Both the position numbers and the translations under genes were made by a program. A stretch of DNA of 64,000 nucleotides from Pseudomonas citrullilanati (lineage in GTDB: Bacteria; Pseudomonadota; Gammaproteobacteria; Pseudomonadales; Pseudomonadaceae). Below the pieces are notes generated by a model, which did not search any database, had not been told where the DNA came from, and was given only the letters and a program-made list of their open reading frames with translations. How positions within the stretch are numbered: the first letter of the stretch is position 1; the number at the start of each line of letters is the position of its first letter. Shown piece by piece: positions 8,304-17,930 of this stretch. The stretch is taken from assembly GCF_030580855.1 (NCBI RefSeq), contig NZ_JAUQOP010000006.1, positions 124,001 through 188,000 of the forward strand, in the 5' to 3' direction.

Positions 8304-9182
8304 ATGGCCCGCTGGAGTACCGAACGCCTCGTTGGCCTGCATGAGCCGCGGGTCAACGAGCATCATGTCGCCTCCACGGGCCTGCCCGCCGATAGCCGCC
8401 TGCGGCTGCTCAGCTTCAATATCCAGGTGGGCATCAGCACCGAGCGCTACCGGCATTACCTGACCCGAGGCTGGCAGCATCTGCTGCCGCACACCGGGCG
8501 TGCCGGCAACCTGCAGAAAATCGGCGACCTGCTCAAGGATTTCGACCTGGTGGCCCTGCAAGAGGCCGACGGCGGAAGCTTGAGGTCCGGCTACGTCAAC
8601 CAGGTGGAACACCTGGCGCAACTGGGGGCCTTCCCCTACTGGTACCAGCAACTCAATCGCAACCTCGGTCGTTTCGGCCAGCACAGCAATGGCGTGCTGA
8701 GTCGCCTGCGGCCGTGGGCGATCGAAGACCATCCGTTGCCGGGCCCCAAGGGGCGCGGGGCGATCCTGGCGCGGTTCGGGGAGGGGCCGGAGGCGCTGGT
8801 CGTGGTGATGATGCACCTGGCCCTCGGTGCACGTACCCGGACGATGCAATTGGCCTACATCCGCGAGCTGATCGGCGGCTACAAGCACCAGGTGCTGATG
8901 GGGGACATGAATACCCACGCCAGCGACCTGCTGCAAACGTCGCCCCTGCGCGACCTGGGCCTGCTCGCGCCGCAACTGCAAGCGACGTTTCCCAGTTGGC
9001 GCCCCCAGCGCTGCCTGGACCACATCCTGTTGAGCCCGACCCTGACCCTCGAACGCGTCGAGGTGCTGGCCCAACCCATTTCCGATCACCTGCCGGTCGC
9101 GGTCGAGATTCGTTTGCCGGGTTCGCTCACGGCCGATGCATTCCCCGCGTTAAGCCCGGCCCCTCGCGGACCCGATGAATGA
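8304..9182 (+). CDS. Endonuclease/exonuclease/phosphatase-fold hydrolase
   Basis: A 292-aa protein with the metal-dependent EEP fold. Visible motifs are LLSFNIQVG (Asn of the first motif), ALQEADGG (metal-binding Glu), GDMNTHASD and the C-terminal DHLPVAVEI, which carries the catalytic Asp-His. No signal peptide or membrane segment is seen. The family covers DNA repair nucleases, sphingomyelinases and phosphatases, so the substrate cannot be told. Its stop codon overlaps the start of the GGDEF gene (ATGA at 9179-9182), implying translational coupling. Confidence 0.85.
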   Translation: MARWSTERLVGLHEPRVNEHHVASTGLPADSRLRLLSFNIQVGISTERYRHYLTRGWQHLLPHTGRAGNLQKIGDLLKDFDLVALQEADGGSLRSGYVNQVEHLAQLGAFPYWYQQLNRNLGRFGQHSNGVLSRLRPWAIEDHPLPGPKGRGAILARFGEGPEALVVVMMHLALGARTRTMQLAYIRELIGGYKHQVLMGDMNTHASDLLQTSPLRDLGLLAPQLQATFPSWRPQRCLDHILLSPTLTLERVEVLAQPISDHLPVAVEIRLPGSLTADAFPALSPAPRGPDE

Positions 9183-11233
9183 GCGACGACGCCGAACGCT
9201 GGAGAGAGAAGTACCTCAAGAGTCTCGAACAGCAGGAAAAGCTCGAGCGCCGCTGGGATGCCCGGCTCGACTTGCTGCGTCGCGGCCTGGTCCGCAGCAC
9301 CCTGGCCGCCGAGGGCTCGGACCGGGCGGTCGACGAATGCATGAAGGAGATGCGCGAGGCGATTCGTACCGATGACATGGACGCGGCCCTGGCCAACCTG
9401 CTGCCGCGCCTGGAGAAAGCCGTCCTCGACTCCGAACAGCGGCGCGAAACCCGGGTCGAGCAGATGAGCGCCGCATTGACGGCGCTGGTGGCGCAGTTGC
9501 AGGCCTTGCCGCTGCCGAAGGAAGTCAGCCGGCCCCTGAAGAAGTTTTCCAAGCGGTTGGAGGACCGTGTCGACCAGACCCGAGAGATCCCACTGCTGCT
9601 GAGCGAACTGAGCGGCCTGCAAGGCCAGGCCCTGAGTGCGCTGGGGACGCCTGCCGAAGCCCATCGCCCGGGCCTGTTGCAACGGCTGTTTGGCGGCCAG
9701 GGTCACGAGGACGCGCCCCACCCGCCCCAGGCGCCTGTCCAGGCGGACACGGCGCCCGTCGCGCAAGCCATGCCGCAGCGCCGTGCGACTGACCTGGCGC
9801 CCGTCGAGCCGGAACCGCAGCCCGAACCGGCACCTGCCCCAGCGCCGGCGCCGGCGTCTTTGGCAGAACCAGCCCCTGTCTCGCAGGCAGCAGCCGGGCC
9901 GGTGGTCGACATCGCGCCGCAGATCGAACCCACGCTGCCTGCCCCGGCGCCCGCATCCGAAGAGGTAAAACCGGACAGCGAGCCGGACGCCGCCATCGAG
10001 CCGGCGGCCGCCAAGTTGCCTACACCGCAAGCGTCGCCGGAGAATCCCGACGAGTGGGTACCGCCAGCCCCGTTGCCTCTCCCCGTGGCAGCGCCTGGTG
10101 AAACCGAACTCGAAGCCGAAGCCGAAGCCGAGGCTGCGGTGGAGGCAGTCGACGCCCAATACGCCCTGCCCGACTCTCCCGAACCGTCCTACAGCTCGGT
10201 GGCCAAGCACATCGAAGACACCCTGCTGGGCCTGCTGGGTGACCTGACGTTGCCCGAACGGCATCGCCCACAAGCCGAGGCGATGCGTGAAAAGCTGCAA
10301 AATGGCCTGAACTGGTATGAGTTGCTGCCGATTCTCGATGATCTGGCCGTGCTCATGCTGGCGATCACCGACAGCGGCCAGCATGAATTCGAAGCGTACC
10401 TGCAGCGCCTCAACGATCGACTCGAGGCGTTCCAGAACAGCCTGCTGGCTGCCAGCGAGGACCATGCCGACAACCTCTCGGCCTCCCGGGACATGGACAT
10501 CCAGATTCGCGAGCAGGTGGATGGCCTGCAAAGCAGCGTCCAGCAGGCCGATGACCTGGAAGGCCTCAAGCAGGTGCTCGAAAACCACCTGGAAGGCTTG
10601 CTGGGCACAATGGACCAGCACCAGAAACAACGCGAGCAGCGCGAACTGGAGGTCTCGGCACGCCTGAAAAGCCTGGCCGAGCGCGTGGCCTTGATGGAAC
10701 AGGATGCCCTGATCGTTCGCGAGAACCTGGAGGAACAGCGCCTCAAGGCGCTGATAGACCCGCTCACCGGGCTGCCCAACCGTGCCGCCTGGAGCGAGCG
10801 CCTCGAGAAAGAAGTCGCCGAGTGGCAACAGCACGGCAACAGCCTGTTGCTGGCCATGCTCGACCTCGATCATTTCAAGCGGATCAATGACAACTATGGC
10901 CACCTGGCCGGCGACCGCGTGCTGAAACTGATTGCCTCGGTCCTGCGCAAGCGCCTACGCGGCAGCGATTTCATTGCCCGTTTTGGTGGCGAGGAGTTTG
11001 TCCTCCTGGTGCCCGACACGCCCCTGGCGGCCGGAACCAAGTTGGCCGAGGCCCTGCGCGCCGCCATCGAGGCCTGCCCGTTCCACTTCAAGGGCGAGCC
11101 GGTGACGGTGACGGTGTCGATGGGCTTGACAGCCTTCAAGCCAGGGGAACATAGCGATTCTGTGCTTAAAAGAGCCGATCAGGCGTTGTACCGGGCGAAA
11201 AGTGCAGGGCGTAACCGGGTCGAGCTGGGCTGA
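9179..11233 (+). CDS. Diguanylate cyclase (GGDEF) with long N-terminal region
   Basis: It synthesises c-di-GMP. The 684-aa protein carries a C-terminal GGDEF domain (about 525-684) with the active-site signature GGEEF at 603-607 and a product-inhibition site RGSD at 594-597, five residues before it as required. The first 160 residues are coiled-coil-like and charged. Residues 170-330 form a low-complexity Pro/Ala/Glu linker. Residues 340-520 are helical and contain predicted coiled coils. No transmembrane helix is evident, so it is probably cytoplasmic. By position and architecture it resembles the P. aeruginosa cyclase DgcH (PA5487). It overlaps the EEP gene by four bases. Confidence 0.92.
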   Translation: MSDDAERWREKYLKSLEQQEKLERRWDARLDLLRRGLVRSTLAAEGSDRAVDECMKEMREAIRTDDMDAALANLLPRLEKAVLDSEQRRETRVEQMSAALTALVAQLQALPLPKEVSRPLKKFSKRLEDRVDQTREIPLLLSELSGLQGQALSALGTPAEAHRPGLLQRLFGGQGHEDAPHPPQAPVQADTAPVAQAMPQRRATDLAPVEPEPQPEPAPAPAPAPASLAEPAPVSQAAAGPVVDIAPQIEPTLPAPAPASEEVKPDSEPDAAIEPAAAKLPTPQASPENPDEWVPPAPLPLPVAAPGETELEAEAEAEAAVEAVDAQYALPDSPEPSYSSVAKHIEDTLLGLLGDLTLPERHRPQAEAMREKLQNGLNWYELLPILDDLAVLMLAITDSGQHEFEAYLQRLNDRLEAFQNSLLAASEDHADNLSASRDMDIQIREQVDGLQSSVQQADDLEGLKQVLENHLEGLLGTMDQHQKQREQRELEVSARLKSLAERVALMEQDALIVRENLEEQRLKALIDPLTGLPNRAAWSERLEKEVAEWQQHGNSLLLAMLDLDHFKRINDNYGHLAGDRVLKLIASVLRKRLRGSDFIARFGGEEFVLLVPDTPLAAGTKLAEALRAAIEACPFHFKGEPVTVTVSMGLTAFKPGEHSDSVLKRADQALYRAKSAGRNRVELG

Positions 11234-11335
11234 AGGCAATTGTTCCAATTTGTTTAATGTGCCGCCCTGGCCAGATCCTCGCGCTTCGATACGTTACACT
11301 GTTGCATTAATTTCAACGTGTAACGCCTTTTCGCC

Positions 11336-12115
11336 ATGAAATTCGCCCCGCTCATCATTTCCCTGTTCCTGCTGGCCGGTTGTGCCAGCGGCCCTCGCCT
11401 CGACACCAGCCACCCTTCGGCCAACCACGACAGCCGCATCCAGTTCGTGGTGGTTCATTACACTTCCACCTCCCTGGAGCGCTCGCTGGCCCTGCTGACC
11501 CATGGCGAAGTCAGTGCCCACTACCTGGTGGGCGACGACAAGAACGCGACGATCTACAAGCTGGTGGATGAGAACCGCCGGGCCTGGCACGCCGGGGAAA
11601 GCGAGTGGGAAGGAAGGACCTGGCTGAATTCCAGTTCCATTGGCATCGAGATCGTCAATCCCGGTTATGTCGATCGCCCTACCGGCCGGCTCTGGTACCC
11701 CTACAGCGAAGCCCAGGTGCAGGCCTTGATCGTGCTGCTCAAGGACATCGTCCAGCGCAACGGCATTAATCCCCGCGCCATCATCGGCCACAGCGACATC
11801 GCGCCCCTGCGCAAGCTCGACCCCGGCCCGCTGTTCCCCTGGAAGCGCCTGGCGCAAGCGGGCCTGGGAGTCTGGCCAGACGAACAAGCCGTCGCCCGCC
11901 AGCAATCCGTCTTCGCTGCGCAATTGCCTGGTGCCAGCTGGTTCCAGACCGAACTGGCGCGCCTGGGCTATCCGACGCCCCAGACCGGCGAATGGGACGT
12001 GGCCACTCACCATGTGCTGGCGGCATTCCAGATGCACTACCGGCCGACCCGTTTCGATGGCCTGCCCGACGCGCAAAGCGCGGCGATCTTGCAGGTGCTC
12101 AACCAGACAAAATAA
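11336..12115 (+). CDS. ampDh2: N-acetylmuramoyl-L-alanine amidase, AmpDh2-type lipoprotein
   Basis: A zinc amidase that cleaves the MurNAc-peptide bond of peptidoglycan or its fragments. The 259-aa protein starts with a lipoprotein signal (LAGC, lipidated Cys16), then an amidase_2 domain with zinc-ligand candidates in VVHYTS and IIGHSDIAPLRKLDPG, and a C-terminal peptidoglycan-binding domain (about 195-255). Length, lipobox and gene neighbourhood match AmpDh2. It probably acts at the inner face of the outer membrane in muropeptide turnover, which influences beta-lactamase induction in species with AmpC/AmpR. It stands alone, between the GGDEF and EAL genes. Confidence 0.9.
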   Translation: MKFAPLIISLFLLAGCASGPRLDTSHPSANHDSRIQFVVVHYTSTSLERSLALLTHGEVSAHYLVGDDKNATIYKLVDENRRAWHAGESEWEGRTWLNSSSIGIEIVNPGYVDRPTGRLWYPYSEAQVQALIVLLKDIVQRNGINPRAIIGHSDIAPLRKLDPGPLFPWKRLAQAGLGVWPDEQAVARQQSVFAAQLPGASWFQTELARLGYPTPQTGEWDVATHHVLAAFQMHYRPTRFDGLPDAQSAAILQVLNQTK

Positions 12116-12190
12116 TGACGTCCGTCTGACGAAACGGGCCAAATCCAAAACAGCAGCTATAACTCATTGGGGCCCTTCGGATTACCCAAG

Positions 12191-13804
12191 ATGACGGTTG
12201 CTCGCGAAACCTTGCATAGCTGGCTCCATCGCCCTCTTTTCCTGGCGACGATGGCGGCTGCCTTCAGTACGCTGCTGTTGCTGGCCGCAAGCCTGTTCGT
12301 GGTCATACAGCAGATCCAGCAGCGTGAAAGTGAGCAGATGAACGCTCAGGGCGAGCGCTTTTTGCAACGACTGGAACAACTCTTCGGGCAGTTGCGCGAA
12401 AGCCTCGACGATTTGCAGAACCAGCCGCTGCGTGGCTGCGACGATGAGATGATCGCGACGTTGCGGCAGGTCAGCTTCAATTACCGTTTCGTTTATGAGG
12501 CGGTGTACGTCGACGGCAGCGGTGTGTGTTCCAATCGGCCTCGCCAGAGCGGATTGTCCGTGACCCGCCTGCCTGACCTGCGCGGCCCGACCTACAGTTA
12601 CTGGCTCAACACCACCACTGAACCCGACGAAAACCGTGCGGCCCTGATGCTGGGGCGCGGCAACTTTCGGGTGGCCACCTCCCGCGGGCATTTGACCGAC
12701 GTGGTCGATCTGCCGCCGGGCAGCAGCCTGCTGGTGGTCCTGGATCATGGCAAGCGGGCCATTCCGGTGCTGGGGACCAACCAGCATTGGCCGCCCACCG
12801 AACCCTGGCCGCCCAAAAGCCGCAATGCCCTGCAAGTGACGCAAACCCGCCTGATCTATCGAATGCCCACCGACAACCCGGAATACCAATTGGTGCTGAT
12901 CGCCCAGCGCCACGGCTTCAGCATTCCAGCCAACGCGTGGTGGATGCTGCCTATCAGCCTGCTGCTGGGCCTGGGCATCGGCTTCCAGGTTTTCCTGCTG
13001 GCGCGCCAGCGACAGTCCATCGACGCCGAACTGCATGGCGCGATTCGGCGTGGTGAGTTACAGGTGCTGTACCAGCCGATCTTCGACCTCAACAGCCGCA
13101 ACTGCGTCGGTGCCGAAGCCCTGCTGCGCTGGCGCCGCCCGGACGGCACCCTGACCAGCCCGGACTTGTTCATTCCGATGGCGGAAGACACTGGGCAGAT
13201 CCGCCAGATCACCGATTTCGTGCTGCAACGGCTGTTCGATCAACTGGGCCAGCTGCTGCGGGCCAATCCGCAGCTGTACATCTCGGTCAACCTGGCGGCC
13301 TGCGACGTGATGGTGCCGCGCATCGGCGAAGTGATCGCCCGCCTGCTGGCGCTGCACCGGGTCTCGGCCCGGCAGATCGCCTTCGAAGTGACCGAGCGCG
13401 GGTTGATCGATGTGCTGGTGGCCCGGGACAACCTGCAGTCGTTGCGCGACCTCGGCCACCAAGTGTTGATCGATGATTTCGGCACCGGGTATTGCAGCCT
13501 GGCGTACCTGCAGACCCTGCCGGTGGACTGCCTGAAGATCGACAAGGCCTTCATCGATGCCTTGGGCCACGATGCCGCCAGCAGTGGGGTCGCCCCTCAC
13601 ATCATCCGCATGGCCCATGCGTTGCAGCTCAAGGTCATTGCCGAGGGCATCGAACACGAAGCCCAAGCCTCGTACCTGAGCAGCGAAGGCGTGAAGTTCG
13701 GCCAGGGTTGGCTGTTTGCCCATGCCCTCAGCGCGGTGCAGCTCATCGAGCTGATTACCCGCGGCCGACGCTTGCTCGGTCGGCGCCTGGACGACGAAGC
13801 CTGA
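12191..13804 (+). CDS. c-di-GMP phosphodiesterase with periplasmic CSS-type sensor and EAL domain
   Basis: A 537-aa inner-membrane protein. One transmembrane helix near residues 16-40 and a second near 250-270 enclose a periplasmic domain of about 200 residues with paired cysteines (LRGCDDE and VCSNRP), the CSS-motif sensor layout whose redox state controls activity in PdeC-like enzymes. The C-terminal EAL domain is complete: EALLRW, DDFGTGYCSL, KIDKAFID and AEGIEHE, so it should hydrolyse c-di-GMP. The ATG at 12191 is chosen over a TTG eight codons upstream. It converges on kinB, 6 bp apart. Proximity to dsbA is suggestive for a thiol sensor, but no link is shown. Confidence 0.9.
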   Translation: MTVARETLHSWLHRPLFLATMAAAFSTLLLLAASLFVVIQQIQQRESEQMNAQGERFLQRLEQLFGQLRESLDDLQNQPLRGCDDEMIATLRQVSFNYRFVYEAVYVDGSGVCSNRPRQSGLSVTRLPDLRGPTYSYWLNTTTEPDENRAALMLGRGNFRVATSRGHLTDVVDLPPGSSLLVVLDHGKRAIPVLGTNQHWPPTEPWPPKSRNALQVTQTRLIYRMPTDNPEYQLVLIAQRHGFSIPANAWWMLPISLLLGLGIGFQVFLLARQRQSIDAELHGAIRRGELQVLYQPIFDLNSRNCVGAEALLRWRRPDGTLTSPDLFIPMAEDTGQIRQITDFVLQRLFDQLGQLLRANPQLYISVNLAACDVMVPRIGEVIARLLALHRVSARQIAFEVTERGLIDVLVARDNLQSLRDLGHQVLIDDFGTGYCSLAYLQTLPVDCLKIDKAFIDALGHDAASSGVAPHIIRMAHALQLKVIAEGIEHEAQASYLSSEGVKFGQGWLFAHALSAVQLIELITRGRRLLGRRLDDEA

Positions 13805-13810
13805 GATCCG

Positions 13811-15601
13811 TCAGACCGTCAACGCCATGTAGAACTGCGTGCCCTGCCCTGGCCGCGAGTAAACGCCCATGCGTCCGCCATGGAGCTGGACGATCTCCTT
13901 GCATAGCGCCAGGCCGAGGCCGGCACCGCCCTTCTTGCGTCCGACCTGGACGAAAGGCTCGAAGATTCTTCCCTGTTGGCCGTAGGCAATGCCTTCGCCG
14001 TTGTCTTCGACACTGATGATCACCCGCTCGCCGTGGCGGCGGGCCTGCAAGCGAATCTGGCCGTGGTCGCCGGTGTGCCGCATGGCATTGTCGATCAGGT
14101 TGTCCAGCACCCGTTCCAGTTGCGCGGCGTCGGCATGCAGGCGCGGTAGCGGGCCCTGGATCGCCACGAGCAGTTCGATGCCCTTGGCACTGGCCTGCTC
14201 GGCGAACCGCAGGCGGGCCGCCTCCAACAGCTCTTCGACGGAACAAGGCGCCAGCGTCAGTTTCTGCAAGCCGTTCTGGTAGCGGGAGAAGTTCAGCAAG
14301 TCATTGATGAGCTGCATCAGCCGCTGCATTTCTTCCGTGACCGTGTCGAGCAGGTCGGCCTCGCGGGACTCCGGCGGGAAATGCAAGCGCTCCTGCAACA
14401 GGCCGAAGGCCATGTGCATGCCGGTCACCGGGGTGCGCAGTTCATGGGAGGCGCGCAAGACGAATTCGCTGCGCACCCGCTCGAAGGCGCGTTGCTCGGT
14501 GACGTCATGCAACACCATCACCGCGCCCAGGATGTGGCCCTGGGTGTGGCTCACCGGCGTGAGGCTGTAGGTCAGCACGCGCGACTCGCCGTCCACTTCG
14601 ATACTCAGGTCTTCCGGGGCGCGCTCCAAGGACCCGCCGCGTAGCACAAGTTGCAGCTCGTCATCCAGGTCGGTACGCCCGAGAGCCTCGCCCAGGCCTT
14701 GGCCCAGGCGCTCCTCATCCCAGCCCAATTGCCGCTGGGCGACCGGGTTGAGGTGTTCCAGCCGGCCTTGCCGGTCGATCATCAGCAAGCCGTCATCGAT
14801 GCTGTCGAGCACCGCTTGCAGGCGCTGCTGGCCGGCGAGCAATTCGTCGACATTGGTGGCCTGATGTTCGCGCAATGCCTGGGCCATGATGCCGAAACGC
14901 CGGGTCAGCAAATTGACCTCGGCGGCGGAAGACGTCGGCAGCGTCACCTCGAAATTGCCCTGGCCGATGTCATCCGCCGCCGCCGCCAGCGCCTCGATGG
15001 GCGCACCGAAACGCCGGGCGATGCCATGGGCGGTGACAAAACCGATGATCAGGACCGCCAGCCCCACCAGTCCCAGCAACCCGGAAATCAACAGGGCCCG
15101 CTCGCGAGCACGCGTCTGGGTCTCGCTGATGTTGTTCAATGCCTGCCGATAGCCCTCGATCAGGCCATTGCGCAACACGTTGAATTTATCGGTGAGGTCC
15201 TGGATACCGGTGAGATGAGTCGGTTGCTGGCGAGACGCGGTGAACGCCTCGAAAAAGCTGATGTAGTCGGCCTTGGCCTTGCTGAAGTTGTCCGGTGTAT
15301 CGTCCAGGCTCCGTTCGTGGGCGATGCCCTCGTCGATCAAGGCCAGGTACTGCTGCTTGGACACCTCCAGGGCAGCCATGTCGGGCTTGTCGTCGAGCAT
15401 GATCATCAACTGGTCGCCCAGTGTCTGGCGCAGCTTGAGCCCCAGGTCCAGCAGGATGAAGTTGTTGCGTACCGATTGCTCCTGGGTGTTGGCCATCTGC
15501 ATCACGCTGACGAGGCCAAGCACCAGGCCCAGCAGCGCCACGGTGATGAGCGCCGAGATGCTGAGGAACAGCCGTGTACGCAGCTTCATCGCCAGTTTCA
15601 T
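13811..15601 (-). CDS. kinB: Sensor histidine kinase KinB
   Basis: Membrane kinase/phosphatase partner of AlgB, controlling alginate and virulence traits. It is 596 aa from the ATG at 15601 (an ATG four codons later is possible). It has an N-terminal helix RLFLSISALITVALLGLVLG, a periplasmic helical sensor to about residue 165, a second helix with HAMP, a PAS region about 235-360, the H box SHELRTPV with phospho-acceptor His386 and the adjacent Pro391 linked to phosphatase activity in P. aeruginosa, and a complete HATPase with DNAMRHT and GGAGLGLALC. It follows algB by 10 bp on the same strand, so it is an operon. Confidence 0.96.
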   Translation of the reverse strand: MKLAMKLRTRLFLSISALITVALLGLVLGLVSVMQMANTQEQSVRNNFILLDLGLKLRQTLGDQLMIMLDDKPDMAALEVSKQQYLALIDEGIAHERSLDDTPDNFSKAKADYISFFEAFTASRQQPTHLTGIQDLTDKFNVLRNGLIEGYRQALNNISETQTRARERALLISGLLGLVGLAVLIIGFVTAHGIARRFGAPIEALAAAADDIGQGNFEVTLPTSSAAEVNLLTRRFGIMAQALREHQATNVDELLAGQQRLQAVLDSIDDGLLMIDRQGRLEHLNPVAQRQLGWDEERLGQGLGEALGRTDLDDELQLVLRGGSLERAPEDLSIEVDGESRVLTYSLTPVSHTQGHILGAVMVLHDVTEQRAFERVRSEFVLRASHELRTPVTGMHMAFGLLQERLHFPPESREADLLDTVTEEMQRLMQLINDLLNFSRYQNGLQKLTLAPCSVEELLEAARLRFAEQASAKGIELLVAIQGPLPRLHADAAQLERVLDNLIDNAMRHTGDHGQIRLQARRHGERVIISVEDNGEGIAYGQQGRIFEPFVQVGRKKGGAGLGLALCKEIVQLHGGRMGVYSRPGQGTQFYMALTV

Positions 15602-15611
15602 AAGGTGTCGC

Positions 15612-16958
15612 TCACAGGTTGTACTGCTTGCGTTTGCGGTACAGCGTGGAGGCGTCGATGCCCAGGGTTTTCGCAGCCTGGTCCAGGGTGTCGGCGGTGG
15701 CCAGCACCGCGCCGATGTGCGCCTTCTCCAATTCATCGAGGCTCAGCGGCGCGCCGATGCGGGGGGCGTTGTTGACCGGTTGCTCGGCCATGCCCAAATG
15801 GCTGATTTCGACTTTTTCCTGAGGGCAGATAATGCTCGCCCGCTCGACCACGTTGCGCAGCTCGCGGATGTTGCCGGGCCAGCGGTAGCCCAGCAGCGCC
15901 TCGCGGGCCTCGTCGCTGAAGCCGCGGGCCGGGCGCGCATATTCCTTGACGAAGCGCGCCAGGAAGCGGTCGGCCAGGGTCAGGATGTCTTCGGCGCGCT
16001 CGCGCAGCGGCGGCAGGTGCAAGGTGATGACGTTCAGGCGATACAGCAGGTCTTCACGGAAGCGCCCGTCCCGCACCATGTCTTCGAGGTTGAGGTTGGT
16101 GGCTGCCAGGATCCGCACATCGGCGCGACGGGTCACCGGATCGCCGACCCGCTCGTATTCCTTGTCCTGGATAAAACGCAACAACTTGGGCTGCAAGGTC
16201 AACGGAAAGTCGCCGATCTCGTCGAGAAACAACGTGCCGCCGTCGGCCTGGTTGACCCGCCCCAGGGTGCTTTCGCTGGCGCCGGTGAACGCCCCGCGGC
16301 TGTGGCCGAACAGCTCGCTTTCCATCAGCTCGGCCGTCAGGGACGGGCAGTTGATGGTGACGCAGGATTTTTTCGCACGCTTGCTCCAACCGTGGATCGC
16401 CCGCGCCAACTCGCCTTTACCGGTGCCGGATTCACCGAGGATCAGGATGTTGGCGTCGGTGCTGGCCACCTGGCGAGCGGTTTCCAGCACGACTTTCATC
16501 GCCGGGCTGTGGGAGTCGAGGCCGTCCTTGGGTTTGCGCACTTCCCCTTCGAGCGCTTCGAGGCGGGCCGACAACTGGCGGACTTCCAACTGCTTGGCGG
16601 TCGCCAGGCGCAGTTGGTCCGGGCTGCACGGCTTGACCAGATAATCGGCGGCCCCGGCCTGAATGGCGTCAACGGCTGTATCCACCGCCGAATGGGCGGT
16701 AACGATCACCACGCGCATCCACGGTGCCTGGATACGCATTTGCGCCAGGACGTCCAGGCCGTTGTCCTCCCCCAGGCGCAAGTCGAGAAAGCACAGGTCG
16801 AACACCTGGCGTTGCAACAACGCGTCGGCCTGGGCGGCGCTGTTGGCGGTGGCAACGGTATAGCCCTCGTCTTCCAGGCAATAACGGAAGGTACGCAGGA
16901 TGGCAGACTCATCGTCTACCAGCAGAATGCGGCCTTGGTGCTCAGTGGCGGATTCCAT
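15612..16958 (-). CDS. algB: NtrC-family response regulator AlgB
   Basis: It activates alginate and biofilm genes and represses others. The 448-aa protein begins MESATEHQGRILLVDDE at the ATG at 16958. The receiver domain has phospho-acceptor Asp59 (FLDLRLG). The AAA+ domain has Walker A GESGTGKGE, the sigma-54 contact loop GAFTGA, Walker B GGTLFLDEIGD and an R-finger region. The C-terminal Fis-type helix-turn-helix is ALVLATADTLDQAAKTLG-like (LDQAAKTLGIDASTLYRKR). It is first in the algB-kinB operon and divergent from the operon with a sigma-54 promoter at 17310. Confidence 0.97.
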   Translation of the reverse strand: MESATEHQGRILLVDDESAILRTFRYCLEDEGYTVATANSAAQADALLQRQVFDLCFLDLRLGEDNGLDVLAQMRIQAPWMRVVIVTAHSAVDTAVDAIQAGAADYLVKPCSPDQLRLATAKQLEVRQLSARLEALEGEVRKPKDGLDSHSPAMKVVLETARQVASTDANILILGESGTGKGELARAIHGWSKRAKKSCVTINCPSLTAELMESELFGHSRGAFTGASESTLGRVNQADGGTLFLDEIGDFPLTLQPKLLRFIQDKEYERVGDPVTRRADVRILAATNLNLEDMVRDGRFREDLLYRLNVITLHLPPLRERAEDILTLADRFLARFVKEYARPARGFSDEAREALLGYRWPGNIRELRNVVERASIICPQEKVEISHLGMAEQPVNNAPRIGAPLSLDELEKAHIGAVLATADTLDQAAKTLGIDASTLYRKRKQYNL

Positions 16959-17268
16959 TTTTCCTACGCTCCTTAATGAATGATGTTGGTTAGTGTCAGA
17001 AAAATCGGGCAAGTTGCATGGTCGTTTCCGAGGGAATATTACCCACCGGAAAGGGCCCTGTGGACGTCAGATGGCTAAAAGATTGATTTGCGTCCGTTTT
17101 TTCCAGGTTTCCCCCATTCGAAGGGCTCGGCTCGCTCATTCCGACAGCGGTTTCCGACGGGCAATTCAAAAAGAATCTAACACCGCGCCTTCTTCGTTCG
17201 TGCAATACGCACGACTCCCGCCGGGGCCATCGTGCAGGATGCGCCTCGCCAGTCTTTTGGATATTCCA

Positions 17269-17281
17269 TAACTAGTTGATT
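17269..17281 (+). promoter_or_regulatory. IHF-type binding site
   Basis: TAACTAGTTGATT matches the IHF consensus (YAANNNNTTGATW) in full and lies in an AT-rich stretch about 28 bp upstream of a sigma-54 promoter. This is the geometry expected for IHF bending a remote activator onto the polymerase. Confidence 0.6.
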
Positions 17282-17309
17282 TTTAAGAGATTTATTTGAG
17301 TAAAAAATC

Positions 17310-17326
17310 TGGCATGGCGACTGCAA
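17310..17326 (+). promoter_or_regulatory. Sigma-54 (-24/-12) promoter
   Basis: TGGCATGGCGACTGCAA has the invariant GG (17311-17312) and GC (17323-17324) separated by exactly 10 bp, and agrees with the consensus TGGCAC-N5-TTGCA/T at nearly every position. The expected start is near 17336, 60 bp before the ATG of the small membrane protein gene at 17395. The divergent gene algB encodes an NtrC-type activator with an intact GAFTGA. Confidence 0.72.
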
Positions 17327-17394
17327 TGTCCCAGTCAACTTGGCGTTTGCAGCGCCTCAACCGATCAAGACACCCGGCTGGGAGGAATTTCAGG

Positions 17395-17682
17395 ATGAAT
17401 CGTCAAAGTGCCGCCCCGTTCCGTATGACTTCCCTGCAGATCCAACAGGGCGTGTGGGCTGTGCTGGCGTTGCTGATCACGCTCTTCGCCGGCCAGCAGT
17501 TGCTGCTCTGGCAAGAAAGCCAGCGGCCAGAAGCGCCACACGTGTCGATTCAACGTGCCCCCCAAACTCATTTCAGCGCCGTCAGCAGCGTGACGGAAGC
17601 GTCCGTTTCGATGCGCATGATGGACGTCGACCAGGCTCAGCCCGTGACCGACACGCCCCGTCAGGAGCGCTGGGTGTTTTAA
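17395..17682 (+). CDS. Small single-pass membrane protein, unknown function
   Basis: A 95-aa protein not assigned to a family by eye. The ATG at 17395 follows a strong Shine-Dalgarno (GGAGGAA at 17381) and is preferred to upstream in-frame starts. One transmembrane helix (about residues 16-35, VWAVLALLITLFAGQQLLLW) is followed by a polar tail with many Ser and Met, which is probably periplasmic. It is the first gene behind the sigma-54 promoter and is followed at 81 bp by the DUF1328 gene and then the lysozyme inhibitor gene, suggesting an envelope-stress operon. Confidence 0.72.
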   Translation: MNRQSAAPFRMTSLQIQQGVWAVLALLITLFAGQQLLLWQESQRPEAPHVSIQRAPQTHFSAVSSVTEASVSMRMMDVDQAQPVTDTPRQERWVF

Positions 17683-17742
17683 CCCGATGGACCGGTCGTC
17701 CGTCGTCCCGGAACCATTAACCGCCACATCCTAACTAAATAG

Positions 17743-17928
<186 letters not shown>

Positions 17929-17930
17929 CC

